Made by a program: the position numbers and the translations under genes | Shown here: positions 1-8,027 of the stretch, piece after piece | Layout of the letters: each line of letters begins with the position of its first letter | How positions within the stretch are numbered: the stretch's first letter is position 1 | Notes under the pieces: generated by a model | The model's input: only the letters and a program-made list of their open reading frames with translations | What the model was told of the DNA's origin: nothing | Database searches by the model: none | Source of the DNA: Streptomyces sp. AM 4-1-1 | GTDB lineage: Bacteria; Actinomycetota; Actinomycetes; Streptomycetales; Streptomycetaceae | Assembly (NCBI RefSeq): GCF_029167625.1 | Contig: NZ_CP119145.1 | Coordinates: 2,108,001-2,172,000, forward strand | Reading direction: 5' to 3' | DNA: 64,000 nt

Positions 1-1
1 C

Positions 2-1810
2 TCGGGCAACGTCACGTCCGTCACCGACGCCTCGCGCCAGGGCACGGACCGGCAGTGCTTCCACTACGACTACCTCCAGCGGCTGACCGAGGCGTGGACA
101 CCGGCCGGTGACTGCGCGCCCACGCCCGGTGCGACCGCGCTCGGCGGACCGGCGCCGTACTGGCAGTCGTACACCTACACGGCGGCCGGGAACCGCGACA
201 CCGACACCGCGCACGACCCCGCGCTGAACGCCTCCCGGGACACCAAGCGCACCTACCGCTACGACGAGAACGGAAAGGGCCAGCCGAACACCCTGACGTC
301 GGTCACCTCCGCCGGCGCCGTCACCGGGAAGGACACGTACACCTACGAGCCCGGCGGCGGCACCGAGTCCCGTACCCCGAGCGGTGCGGCGAAGCAGTCG
401 TTCGCCTGGGACTCCGAGGGCAACCTCGCCTCGGTCACCGAGGGTTCGTCGGTCACCTCCTACCTGTACGACGCCGACGGCAAGCGGCTGATCAGCCACG
501 GCCCCGGCAACACCTCGACGCTGTACCTGGGCGCCACGGAGATCACCTGGACCAAGGCCACCGGCAGGACGACGGCCCGGCGGTACTACGACCTCGGCGG
601 GGCGAGCGCCGTACGGCAGGACAACGGCTCGCTCTCCTTCGTCGTCGCGGACCACCACGGCACCGGTGAACTCGCCGTCGACGCGAGCACCCAGACCATG
701 GTCCAGCGCCGGAACATGCCCTTCGGTGAACCACGCGGCACGAGGCCGCCCACCGGCAGCTGGCCGGGGACCAAGGGCTTCGTCGGTGGTACGCAGGACT
801 CCACCGGCCTCACCCACCTCGGAGCCCGGGAGTACGAACCGGGCACGGGCCGCTTCATCAGCGCCGACCCGGTGGTCGACCCGTCGGACCCGCAGCAGCT
901 GAACGGCTACGCGTACGCGCACAGCAATCCGCTGCGGCGCAGCGACCCCTCGGGGATGTACGACCCGGACGAGCGGGACTACTGCAACAAGAACCCCGGG
1001 AAGTGCTCGGGCGGAAAGCTCATCCGGAGCAAGCCCAAGCCGTCCAAGCCGAAGAAGAACCCCAACCCGGGGATGGACAAGAAGCGCGCCCACATGCCGG
1101 CGGTCCAGAACGAGCGCCTCGAAAGGATCATCAAGGAGCTGTACATCCGGCCGCAGGTGGCGGACTCGGACGTGGTGGGCGACGGCAAGACGGCCACCGC
1201 CCTGATCGAGGAGCTGAACGAGGGCAAGGCGTTCGGCGGCGACGGGACGAAGTGGCACATCGAGAAGGCCACGGCGAAACTGGGCGGTCTGCGGGATCTG
1301 CTGGAGGACGACCGGAAGGCGAAGGAGAGCACCGGGAAGGGGATTCTCTCCGATTCCGACCGCAAGATCGCGCTCAACGAGTCGAAGGAGCTGTGGACGG
1401 CCATCAACGCGAACGACGTGGCCGGTCAGGTGACGAAGAACGTGAAGGCGTCACCGGCCTTCGCGAAGACGCTGTCCAAACTCGTCAAGACCGTCATCTC
1501 GTCGGAGTCGATGAGCGAGGTCACCGGCCAGAAGTTCGCGATCCCCGAGAACCTGCACCCGAAGGCCCCGCAGCGGGCCGCGCCCACCGGTGAACGGGTG
1601 CAGGGGCGTGGCTTCGCCAAGGCGTTCGGGGTGGTGGGCGGCGCCGCCAGTGCCGCGCAGTATCCGATGGACGTCTACAACTACGGGTTCGAGGAAGCCA
1701 CGAAGAAGCTCACGGAATCGCTCACGGACCCGCTCGACATGATCCCCGACGGGCAGGGCGCGGGATGCGCGCTCTTCGGCGACTGCTACGTGGTCGTGCC
1801 GGTGATCTGA
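2..1810 (+). CDS. RHS/YD-repeat polymorphic toxin, C-terminal part (5' end outside window)
   Basis: The frame is open from base 2 and gives 602 residues, so the start lies upstream. The first ~230 residues carry degenerate YD repeats (YDYLQRL, YRYDENGKG, YLYDADGKRL). The conserved RHS core terminus follows (GAREYEPGTGRFISADPV, then NPLRRSDPSG). After this junction a unique ~280-residue C-terminal region begins with a Lys/Pro-rich linker and contains a VVGDGKTATALIEEL segment. In the RHS/polymorphic toxin family the part after the DPxG junction is the effector, released inside a shell of YD repeats and used in contact-dependent competition. I do not recognise the toxin fold, and no nuclease or ADP-ribosyl motif is obvious. 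The small gene at 1917 fits as its immunity gene. Confidence 0.9.
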   Translation, partial: SGNVTSVTDASRQGTDRQCFHYDYLQRLTEAWTPAGDCAPTPGATALGGPAPYWQSYTYTAAGNRDTDTAHDPALNASRDTKRTYRYDENGKGQPNTLTSVTSAGAVTGKDTYTYEPGGGTESRTPSGAAKQSFAWDSEGNLASVTEGSSVTSYLYDADGKRLISHGPGNTSTLYLGATEITWTKATGRTTARRYYDLGGASAVRQDNGSLSFVVADHHGTGELAVDASTQTMVQRRNMPFGEPRGTRPPTGSWPGTKGFVGGTQDSTGLTHLGAREYEPGTGRFISADPVVDPSDPQQLNGYAYAHSNPLRRSDPSGMYDPDERDYCNKNPGKCSGGKLIRSKPKPSKPKKNPNPGMDKKRAHMPAVQNERLERIIKELYIRPQVADSDVVGDGKTATALIEELNEGKAFGGDGTKWHIEKATAKLGGLRDLLEDDRKAKESTGKGILSDSDRKIALNESKELWTAINANDVAGQVTKNVKASPAFAKTLSKLVKTVISSESMSEVTGQKFAIPENLHPKAPQRAAPTGERVQGRGFAKAFGVVGGAASAAQYPMDVYNYGFEEATKKLTESLTDPLDMIPDGQGAGCALFGDCYVVVPVI

Positions 1811-1846
1811 CACCGGGCCGACCCGCGGGGAACACCAGAGGAACGC

Positions 1847-1883
1847 GCACGGCCGGCCGGGAATCCCTCCCGGCCGGCCGTGC
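1847..1883 (+). terminator. Very strong hairpin between toxin and immunity genes
   Basis: A perfect 16-bp stem (GCACGGCCGGCCGGGA and its reverse complement) with a 5-nt loop is followed by GGTATTTT. It lies 37 bases after the RHS stop and 33 bases before the ATG of the next gene. It should end or strongly attenuate transcription from the toxin gene. Confidence 0.85.
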
Positions 1884-1916
1884 GGTATTTTGCGCGAGAC
1901 GAAGGAGTACGGACAC

Positions 1917-2372
1917 ATGCAGGGAATCTCCTCCCGGGACCTGGTCGGGCAGCTCGTCCGGCTGCTGCCGGAAGTGGAGCCGTACCTTGAGACGGCGGCC
2001 CGGCGGCACGGCAGGCGGGCATCCCAGGTGACCCACTGGGACCAGGTCAACACCCACCCCGGGACGCTGCTTTCCGAAGTCCTCGCCCATCCGCTGTTCC
2101 AGCCCAGGATGGAGTCCGCCGAGATCGACGGGGCGGACGAGGAATTCCTCGCGCGCTGCTTCGAATTCATCGAGGGCCTGGAGGAGAGTCCGGGGGGCGA
2201 ACTCGTGGAGACGGCGTACTTCACCTTCGTGGAACCCCTCATGGAGAGCAGGGAAGTGCTCGATCGCGCCTTCCGGTTCGCCGGTCCCAGGACGCGTGCG
2301 GAGGTCCTGGCCATGCTGCGGGGCTGGAACGTCCCCGTGGATACCTCGTGGGAGCAGGAACGGCGGGCATAG
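1917..2372 (+). CDS. Probable immunity protein for the upstream RHS toxin
   Basis: This 151-residue acidic cytoplasmic protein has no signal peptide or membrane segment. ATG at 1917 is preceded by GAAGGAG at 1901-1907, spacing 9, which beats the in-frame TTG at 1890. The sequence is helical and rich in Glu/Leu (LLPEVEPYLE, FEFIEGLEESPGG, FVEPLMESREVLDRAF). I cannot name the family with certainty; the length and helical pattern resemble DUF7674-type proteins often found near toxins. Its role as immunity protein rests on position directly after a polymorphic toxin C-terminus, which is the usual arrangement. The hairpin between the two genes implies either read-through or an independent promoter inside 1884-1900. 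Confidence 0.65.
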   Translation: MQGISSRDLVGQLVRLLPEVEPYLETAARRHGRRASQVTHWDQVNTHPGTLLSEVLAHPLFQPRMESAEIDGADEEFLARCFEFIEGLEESPGGELVETAYFTFVEPLMESREVLDRAFRFAGPRTRAEVLAMLRGWNVPVDTSWEQERRA

Positions 2373-2451
2373 CCGCGGTACCCGGCCGCCCGGACGCCCA
2401 TTCGGTCCCCTGCCGTTGCGCGTTGCCGGTCCCCGGGGAAACGTGGTGCGC

Positions 2452-2919
2452 ATGATCCGAACGGTGGGACGCGGCCTGCTCGCGGGCGCTGCGGGAACGA
2501 CCGCGCTTAACGTGGTGACGTACGCGGACATGGCCCTGCGCGGCAGGCCGACCAGCAGCGCGCCCGAGACGACGGTGAGCAGACTGGCGGACCTGGTCGG
2601 CCGCCCGGTGCCGGGCGACGACGAGCATCGCGGCAACCGGCTGTCGGGGCTCGGCGCGCTGTCCGGGCTGCTGGTCGGCACGGGGGCCGGAGCGGTCGCG
2701 GCGGTGACCCGCCGGGCCGGACTGCGGCTGCCGGTGTGGCTGGGCGGCGTACTCACCGGGGCGCTGGTGATGGCCGCGACCGACGCGCCGATGGCCGGTC
2801 TGAAAGTGTCGGACCCCCGGACCTGGTCGGCCACCGACTGGATCTCGGACGCGGTCCCGCACCTGGTCCACGGCCTGGTCACGTACGCCGCCGTGGTGAC
2901 GTACGAGGACCGGCGGTGA
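2452..2919 (+). CDS. Small membrane protein, about four transmembrane segments
   Basis: 155 residues starting MIRTVGRGLLAG, with hydrophobic segments near residues 5-25, 65-85, 95-115 and 137-152. ATG at 2452 is chosen, with GGGGAA about 11 bases upstream; GTG codons at 2443 and 2446 are alternatives. The glycine-rich helices (GLLAGAAGTTALN, LSGLLVGTGAGAVAAV) resemble small actinobacterial membrane proteins of unknown function. Its 3' end overlaps by about 40 bp the opposite-strand open frame of the decayed gene downstream. No enzyme motif is visible and the role is unknown. Confidence 0.7.
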   Translation: MIRTVGRGLLAGAAGTTALNVVTYADMALRGRPTSSAPETTVSRLADLVGRPVPGDDEHRGNRLSGLGALSGLLVGTGAGAVAAVTRRAGLRLPVWLGGVLTGALVMAATDAPMAGLKVSDPRTWSATDWISDAVPHLVHGLVTYAAVVTYEDRR

Positions 2920-3533
2920 ACGGGGTGACGCGCCCGTCGGCCTTCGCCGGCCGGACGGCACACACCGCGCTCGTCGGCCTCGCGTCCGGCCTCCGCAGCC
3001 GATTCGGGGTGGCGGCCGTCGCGCTGGTGGGGGCGTAGGCGACGATCCGTTCGTCCAGGGCTTCCCATATGACTTTCGCCGCTGCGTCCCACTGCTCGGC
3101 GGTCATCTCGTCGAAGGCCGACAGAAGCCGGTCGGCGAGGCCCACGCCGTCGCAGTCCAGGGCGGGGAGGACGGACGCCCCCATGTTGCCCGGCATGAAG
3201 TACGCCGTCCCGGACGCCTGCCAGAGCTTGAACCAGAAGTCCTCGTACGGTTCATCGGTCGGAACGGGGAGCCCGGCAAGCAGCGGCAGCATGTGCCGGG
3301 TGGCGATGTAACGGTCGCAGTGGGCTGTGGTCAGCAACGCCATCCTGCTGACGTTGTCGACCGAGAGCCGGACTCCCGAAGTCCGGCGGCAGGCCCGCAT
3401 AGCGGTCCAGATACTCGGGCGGCCGCGGGGAGGAGACCATCACCACTTCTTCGGGACTTTGTGGAAGATCGTCCAGCGACAAGATCTCCCCTGGCGCCTG
3501 GCCTCCGCAGGTGAACCGGAGAAGTTGGCCGGT
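2879..3533 (-). pseudogene. Frameshifted hypothetical gene
   Basis: Two minus-strand frames join into one plausible protein. The upstream frame (from about 3533) reads QLLRFTCGGQ, then ILSLDDLPQSPEEVV and YLDRYAGLPPDFG. The downstream frame (from about 3377) reads VRLSVDNVSRMALL and continues to FDEMTAEQWDAAAKVIWEAL. The switch needs one base removed near 3376-3380 (the A of GGGA on the minus strand). The coding character on both sides, the Trp/Phe content and the natural continuation all favour one ancestral ORF. The family was not recognised. The C-terminal tail overlaps the convergent gene at 2452 and is probably not native. A sequencing error is the main alternative to a real mutation. 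Confidence 0.6.
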
Positions 3534-3650
3534 CTGCGCCGGCCGGGACGGAGTGGGTGCCGGACCCGCGCCCCGCCCGCCGCCCTCGGCCCAGGCAGTG
3601 CGATCTCGGTCATCGCCTACGCCCGGTTACTGGGCAAGCCGGTGCCGAAA

Positions 3651-3679
3651 GGGCCGCCGTGCCTCACGGACGGCGGCCC
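3651..3679. terminator. Bidirectional hairpin
   Basis: GGGCCGCCGT at 3651-3660 pairs perfectly with ACGGCGGCCC at 3670-3679 across a 9-nt loop. It lies downstream of the secreted-protein gene that ends at 3805 on the minus strand. Confidence 0.6.
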
Positions 3680-3804
3680 CCTCGTGGTGCTCGGACCTGC
3701 TACTCGCCAGGCTTCACCTGGAAGCGGCTGACGTGGGAGACCGGCGGGTCCGTCTGGTCCCGCTTCAGCCTTGGTGTGGGCTCAGGGGCACGGGTGGCCT
3801 CTGG

Positions 3805-4239
3805 TCAGCAGGACACCACGGCCGAGACGGTCGCGGTCGACGGGGGCCAGCCCCACTGGTTCACGGAGAAGCTGCCGGTGACCGTCGAACCGCACGGCGC
3901 GGTGGTGACAATGCTGCCGACCGAGGTCGTGCCCGCCGGCACGAGCACGGTCGGGTTGATGGGCGCGATCGGGGCGCCGCCGACGACCGTGCCGGAGACC
4001 GTGAAGCCGACCTGCTGGGGCTGCCACCCGGAGTTGATCGTGGCTGCGACCCCGTAGAAGCGGACCTGGTTGCCGGTCACCTCGACACAGGCTCGGGTCA
4101 GTAAGATCCCGGGCGCACCGGGGGTGCCGCAGGTGATGACGGCGCCGACCGGCCCGGTCGGCGCGGCGACGGCTTCCTGGCCGGTGGCCAGGGTGGCCAG
4201 GGTCGCAGCGGCGACCGCAACAGTGGCAAGACTCTTCAC
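3805..4239 (-). CDS. Small secreted protein with four cysteines
   Basis: 144 residues. GTG at 4239 has AGAGAGGG a few bases upstream and starts a classic Sec signal (VKSLATVAVAAATLATLA, cleavage near QEAVAA). Longer in-frame starts would place charged residues before the signal. The mature ~120 residues are Gly/Thr/Val-rich and neutral, with four Cys (GAVITCG, RACVEV, TTAPCG, terminal VVSC), enough for two disulfides, and a beta-rich pattern (VTGNQVRFYG, FTVSGTVVGG). There is no catalytic motif. It is probably an extracellular all-beta protein of unknown role. The upstream region is A+T-rich and contains a widely spaced inverted repeat (4291-4359). Confidence 0.75.
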   Translation of the reverse strand: MKSLATVAVAAATLATLATGQEAVAAPTGPVGAVITCGTPGAPGILLTRACVEVTGNQVRFYGVAATINSGWQPQQVGFTVSGTVVGGAPIAPINPTVLVPAGTTSVGSIVTTAPCGSTVTGSFSVNQWGWPPSTATVSAVVSC

Positions 4240-4290
4240 TGGGTCCCTCTCTCTTCCGTTGCCCTCACCAGAGAGCAATGTGAAATGTCA

Positions 4291-4359
4291 CATACCTTTC
4301 GGGTGAATCATGGCAGTGCACCGAGATGGGCAGCGCCGGATTCCGAGGGGAAAGGTATG
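4291..4359. promoter_or_regulatory. Spaced inverted repeat upstream of secreted-protein gene
   Basis: CATACCTTTC (4291-4300) and GAAAGGTATG (4350-4359) form a perfect 10-bp inverted repeat 49 bp apart, in a locally A+T-rich stretch upstream of the gene that starts at 4239 on the minus strand. It could be a looping operator or a degenerate element end. Confidence 0.4.
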
Positions 4360-4402
4360 TTTCTACTATTTCCGGCCAATAAATGGCCTGAATTCCGCGT
4401 CA

Positions 4403-4600
4403 ATGGCCACGCGAGAAGTTGCCGCACTCGTGCACGTGGCTGGTCCGGAGGCGAGCGGCGGACGTGGACTGGTCCTGGTCGACGCGCTGGCGGACCGATG
4501 GGGGTTCGGGGAGCGGGCCGGGGTCGGAAAGGTCGTCCGGGCGGAGCTGTCCGCGTCCGCGACGGGACCGGTGGACGGCTCCGGTGAGTGCGGGGACTGA
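4403..4600 (+). pseudogene. C-terminal fragment of a HATPase-type anti-sigma-like regulator
   Basis: The frame from ATG 4403 encodes about 65 residues. GGRGLVLVDALADRWGF followed by GKVVRAEL is the C-terminal G-box and last strand of the small actinobacterial HATPase_c (RsbW/SpoIIAB-like) proteins. The N-box and Mg-binding Asn that should lie about 70 residues upstream are absent, so it cannot bind ATP as a complete domain. I call it a 5'-truncated relic. A start further upstream in the same frame (4310) does not restore the missing motifs. Confidence 0.6.
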
Positions 4601-4784
4601 ACCGCGTCTGTGCGCGGTGACCGTACGACCCGGCGACCGGGTGCGGGTCCAGGGGCAGTGGCGTCAGATGCTCAGCTCGCGGATGGACCGCTTCCCGTCC
4701 GGTGGCTCGGCGGTCGTACTCGTCTTCACCGCCGGACACGCCTTGCGCGTACCCGCCTCCCAGGAGATGGCGATCTCCCGGTGA
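4584..4784 (+). CDS. Small hypothetical protein (66 aa)
   Basis: GTG at 4584 overlaps the end of the HATPase relic by 17 bases. The product begins VSAGTEPRLCAVTVRPGDRV and ends PASQEMAISR. The compact beta-rich pattern (AVTVRPGDRVRVQGQW, AVVLVFTAGHALRV) looks coding and resembles the short proteins that accompany regulatory HATPase genes in Streptomyces. The function is unknown. No strong ribosome site precedes it, which suggests translational coupling to the now broken upstream frame. Confidence 0.5.
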   Translation: MSAGTEPRLCAVTVRPGDRVRVQGQWRQMLSSRMDRFPSGGSAVVLVFTAGHALRVPASQEMAISR

Positions 4785-4933
4785 CCTGGCGGATCACGTA
4801 CGTGGTCGAGGTCCGGGGCGGCGGGGGCAGCGAGGCGGGCGCGACACGACGTTCGCGGGCCCGCCCGTCCGCACCGGAACGCGTACGGGCGGATACGACT
4901 CCCCCGCACGGAGTCGCCGCGAAGGCCCCGGCC

Positions 4934-5674
4934 TCAGCCCTCGTCCGCACGGGCGCCGGAAGGCCGCCGGGTGGGCCGCGTCCACAGCGCGCGCAGATGG
5001 GCGTGCAGGATGTCCCGCGCCTCCTGCGGGGTGATGCGGCCGATGAGGACGTGGGTGGTGAGGCCGTCCGCGAGGGCGAGGAGGGTGCCGGCCTCGCGGC
5101 GCGGATCGAGGACCGGCTCGGGGGCGGGGCCGGCGGCGGAGGCGCGGAGCGGGCCATGCCGTACGGCGGCGTCCCCGGGCCCCTCCGCCTGCCCGGCCCC
5201 CTTGCCGTCCTCCGCGTTCTTACCGTCCTCCGCGCCCTCGGCGGCCTCCGCGATGAGGGCGGCGAACGCCTCTTGCAGGGCTGCGTAGTTCGTCTGCAAC
5301 GTCGTGGCAAGCGACTCACTGACAGCCGCCTGCGCGACGAACGCGAGCCACACCCGGGCCTCCGCGCGGTGCTCCTCCTCGACCAGCGCGACCTCGGTGA
5401 CCGCGTGACCCAGGACCGTCGCCGCCGATTGGGCCGGGCTTTCGACGAGGCGGGCCCGTACCCTTTCGCCGATCCGGTCGCCGATGTGGCCGAGGGCGAA
5501 CACGAGCATGTCGTCCTTGGTCCGGAAGCAGCGCTGCACGGCGCCCATCGACACCTGCGCACGGGCGGCGACATCGCGGAGGGTCACACCCTCCAGACCT
5601 CGTTCGCCCGCGAGCAGACAGACGGCCTCCGCGATGAGACGGCGTCGGCCCATGTGATCCACCTGCCTGGGCAT
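4934..5674 (-). CDS. TetR-family transcriptional regulator
   Basis: 246 residues. The N-terminal helix-turn-helix lies at about residues 29-50 (VTLRDVAARAQVSMGAVQ followed by RCFRTKDDML), and a helical ligand domain follows. ATG at 5674 is chosen because GGGAGAGG sits 8 bases upstream; an in-frame GTG at 5683 abuts that site and is too close. An internal Ala/Glu/Gly-rich loop (EAAEGAEDGKNAEDGK) is an expansion within the ligand domain. It is divergent from the amidase at 5906, and the shared 231-bp intergenic region carries two matching palindromes that are its probable operators. It is therefore likely to repress itself and the amidase. The inducer is unknown. Confidence 0.88.
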   Translation of the reverse strand: MPRQVDHMGRRRLIAEAVCLLAGERGLEGVTLRDVAARAQVSMGAVQRCFRTKDDMLVFALGHIGDRIGERVRARLVESPAQSAATVLGHAVTEVALVEEEHRAEARVWLAFVAQAAVSESLATTLQTNYAALQEAFAALIAEAAEGAEDGKNAEDGKGAGQAEGPGDAAVRHGPLRASAAGPAPEPVLDPRREAGTLLALADGLTTHVLIGRITPQEARDILHAHLRALWTRPTRRPSGARADEG

Positions 5675-5803
5675 GTCGGGCACCTCTCCCTTTACGTCCG
5701 TTCCGTTCGATCACGCGTTCACGCGACCCCACTGCGGGCCCGGACCCGGAGCCGTAACCCGTACCACGCGCCCCGTACCCGCGACCGTCCTCCGAACTTT
5801 ATG

Positions 5804-5865
5804 CGATGCGACCGCATCGGTTCCCGGGCTACAGTTCCGGTGTTCCGATGCGATCGCATCGGAAC
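5804..5865. promoter_or_regulatory. Tandem TetR operators in the divergent TetR/amidase promoter
   Basis: A perfect 24-bp palindrome lies at 5842-5865 (half-site GTTCCGATGCGA plus its reverse complement). A second site at 5804-5820, CGATGCGACCGCATCGG, matches its 17-bp core with a single central mismatch. The centres are 42 bp apart, four helical turns, so two dimers would bind the same DNA face. Confidence 0.8.
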
Positions 5866-5905
5866 GTATGGACGTACGGACGTACGGGAAGAAGGGGGAA
5901 CGCCC

Positions 5906-7348
5906 ATGCCGGACGACTTGTGGAGGATGTCGGCCGTCGAACAGGCGGAGGCCGTACGCGATGCGGATGTCTCGGCCGTCGAACTGGTCGACAGCCACCT
6001 GGACCGCATCGCGGAGGTCAATCCGCGCGTGAACGCGGTGACACAGCTTCTGGCCGAGCGGGCGCGCGAGGCCGCCGCGTTCGTCGACGCCCGGCGGGCC
6101 GCGGGCGAACCCCTGGGGCCGCTCGCGGGTGTGCCGTTCACGGTGAAGGAGAGCACCCCCGTCGAAGGGGTACCGACCACCTTCGGAGTGAAACGGTTCC
6201 GCACCCTGGTGGCGTCGGCCGACGCTCCCCCGGTGGCGCGGCTGCGCGCGGCCGGGGCCGTCCCCATCGGGCACAGCAACATCCCCACGCTGATCCTGGC
6301 GGGCATGCACACGCGCAGCGAACTGTTCGGCGACACGGTCAATCCGTGGGACCGTGCCGTGACTCCGGGCGGCTCCAGCGGGGGTGACGCGGTGGCCGTC
6401 GCCACGGGCATGGCGGCGTTCGGGCTCGGCAACGACTCCGGTGGGTCGGTGCGGATTCCGGCGCAGTTCTGCGGGGTCGCGGGGCTGAAGCCGTCCACGG
6501 GCCGGTTCCCCGCCGACCACCGTGCGCTCGGCCCGGACGATCCCGGACCGGCGTCCCAAATGTTGGTGACCGACGGCCCGTTGGCGCGGACCGTGCGTGA
6601 TCTGCGGCTGACGTACGAGGTGCTGGCCGGGACCGATCCGCGCGATCCACGGGCCGTACCGGTGCCCGCGTACGGCGCACCGCTCCCCCGTCCCGTGAAG
6701 GTCGCCGTCGTGGCGAATCCCGGCGGGCACGGCGTCCACCTCACGGTCCGCCGGGCGGTCGGGACCGCCGCCGACGCGCTGCGCGACGCCGGGTACGACG
6801 TGTGCGAGGTGCCAGACGTGCCGCGTCTGGACGAGGCCCTTGAGGTGTACGGCCGGATCGTCGTGACGGAGTTCGCCCCGACCTGGCCCGCGGTGCGCAC
6901 GCTGCTCGGCGAGGGCGGTGACCGCTACATCGCGATGACGATGGAGCGGACCCCGCCCGCGACCGTGGACGAGTTCATGAAGCTGATGGGCAGTTGGCTG
7001 GGCATCCGCCGGTCCTGGGCCGAATTCCTCCATGAGTACCCGCTGCTGCTCGGCCCCTCGTTCACGGAACCACCGGTCGAGCCGGGGCTGGAGTCGCGCG
7101 ACCGGGCCGGCCTGGAACGCGTCGCGTCGGGGATGCGCCTGTGCACCGCGACCAGCTTCGTGGGCGTGCCCGCGATCGCCGTCCCGACCGGTGTGGTCGA
7201 CGGCCTCCCCTGCGGAGTACAGGTCGTCGGACGGGCGTTCCGGGAGGACCTGTGCCTGGACGCGGCCCAGGCGATCGAGGACCGGCTCGGTGTCCTCACC
7301 CCGATGAATCCGGTCGGTCCCCGGGTGGGGAGCGGCCCCGGCGTCTGA
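5906..7348 (+). CDS. Amidase-signature family hydrolase
   Basis: 480 residues, the usual length. It hydrolyses amide bonds of an unknown substrate in the cytoplasm. The catalytic Ser-cisSer-Lys triad is visible: Lys81 in FTVKES, the GGSSGG loop at 155-160, and the nucleophile Ser181 in NDSGGSVRIP. The C-terminal CTATSFVGVPAIAVPTG segment is typical of fungal/bacterial amidases that are not GatA. ATG 5906 has GAAGGGGG 8 bases upstream. It stands alone, divergent from a TetR gene, with two operators upstream of the start, so it is probably induced by its substrate or product. A nearby tRNA amidotransferase partner (GatB/C) is absent, which argues against GatA. Confidence 0.9.
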   Translation: MPDDLWRMSAVEQAEAVRDADVSAVELVDSHLDRIAEVNPRVNAVTQLLAERAREAAAFVDARRAAGEPLGPLAGVPFTVKESTPVEGVPTTFGVKRFRTLVASADAPPVARLRAAGAVPIGHSNIPTLILAGMHTRSELFGDTVNPWDRAVTPGGSSGGDAVAVATGMAAFGLGNDSGGSVRIPAQFCGVAGLKPSTGRFPADHRALGPDDPGPASQMLVTDGPLARTVRDLRLTYEVLAGTDPRDPRAVPVPAYGAPLPRPVKVAVVANPGGHGVHLTVRRAVGTAADALRDAGYDVCEVPDVPRLDEALEVYGRIVVTEFAPTWPAVRTLLGEGGDRYIAMTMERTPPATVDEFMKLMGSWLGIRRSWAEFLHEYPLLLGPSFTEPPVEPGLESRDRAGLERVASGMRLCTATSFVGVPAIAVPTGVVDGLPCGVQVVGRAFREDLCLDAAQAIEDRLGVLTPMNPVGPRVGSGPGV

Positions 7349-7413
7349 GCCCGGCGCGGCGCGGGCGCACCCGCACTCGTCGGCTCGACAGCGGCGGACG
7401 GCCGGGCTGTCGA

Positions 7414-7944
7414 TCACTCGACATGTGCGGCGATGGCCCGTGCGCACTCCATCGATTCGGCGCGCGTGGTGTCCACCTCCAGGTCATAGGCCACGCCCTG
7501 GTGGACGAGATCCGCCTGGGCCGCTGCCATCCCGATGATCCGGTCGCCGCGTGCGACCTCACGCCCCGTGGCAACCGCACTGTCACACCGCACGCCGACC
7601 CACAGCACCCGCAGGTCACGCAGAGCTTCCTGCCACCGCCGCTGTGAGTCCGCTCCGCCGAGGAAGACCTCGTCGACGATGATTCGGGCACCCGCGTGGA
7701 CCATCGCCGCGACCCCCGCGATCCATGCCGCTTCCAGCGTCCGGAACTCCGGCCCGACGACCACCTCCCCGTCCGGAGCGAACTCGATCCCCGCGTCCGA
7801 CGCCTGCATGGACGCGGGCATGGCGTCAACCAGCGTGTCAGTCCCCAGAGCCAGCCACGGCTCCGGAAGGACCGCCTGCAGGCACCGGGCGATCCCGGTC
7901 TTCCCCGAGCTGGAGCCGCCGTTGAGGACGATCACCGTAGTCAT
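7414..7944 (-). CDS. cpt: Chloramphenicol phosphotransferase-like kinase
   Basis: 176 residues, against 178 for the Streptomyces venezuelae enzyme that phosphorylates the primary hydroxyl of chloramphenicol. The P-loop is [10 protein letters not shown] (residues 8-17). Asp36 in [10 protein letters not shown] matches the catalytic Asp of the family. The segments [23 protein letters not shown] and VLWVGVRCD, and the ending [10 protein letters not shown], follow the CPT pattern closely from memory. ATG 7944 begins [11 protein letters not shown] CmlR-like exporter lies 0.5 kb further on, on the same strand, with only a convergent DUF6584 gene between them. The two therefore form a likely chloramphenicol or amphenicol self-protection pair. 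Substrate specificity is inferred; related kinases of unknown substrate exist. Confidence 0.85.
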   Translation of the reverse strand: MTTVIVLNGGSSSGKTGIARCLQAVLPEPWLALGTDTLVDAMPASMQASDAGIEFAPDGEVVVGPEFRTLEAAWIAGVAAMVHAGARIIVDEVFLGGADSQRRWQEALRDLRVLWVGVRCDSAVATGREVARGDRIIGMAAAQADLVHQGVAYDLEVDTTRAESMECARAIAAHVE

Positions 7945-8027
7945 CACCGGGCCACAGTAGAGGTCCGAAGCGGCATCCCTTCGAAAAATCGTTCGGACAC
8001 ATCCCCCGCGTGGCCGATCATGGGCGC

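Noticed and set aside
5711..7447. Long antisense ORFs over real genes (for example 578 codons opposite the amidase, 716 opposite citrate synthase, 930 opposite RecD2)
   Set aside because: Products are Arg/Gly/Pro-rich, lack domain motifs, and mirror the codon structure of the genes on the other strand; expected in high-GC DNA.
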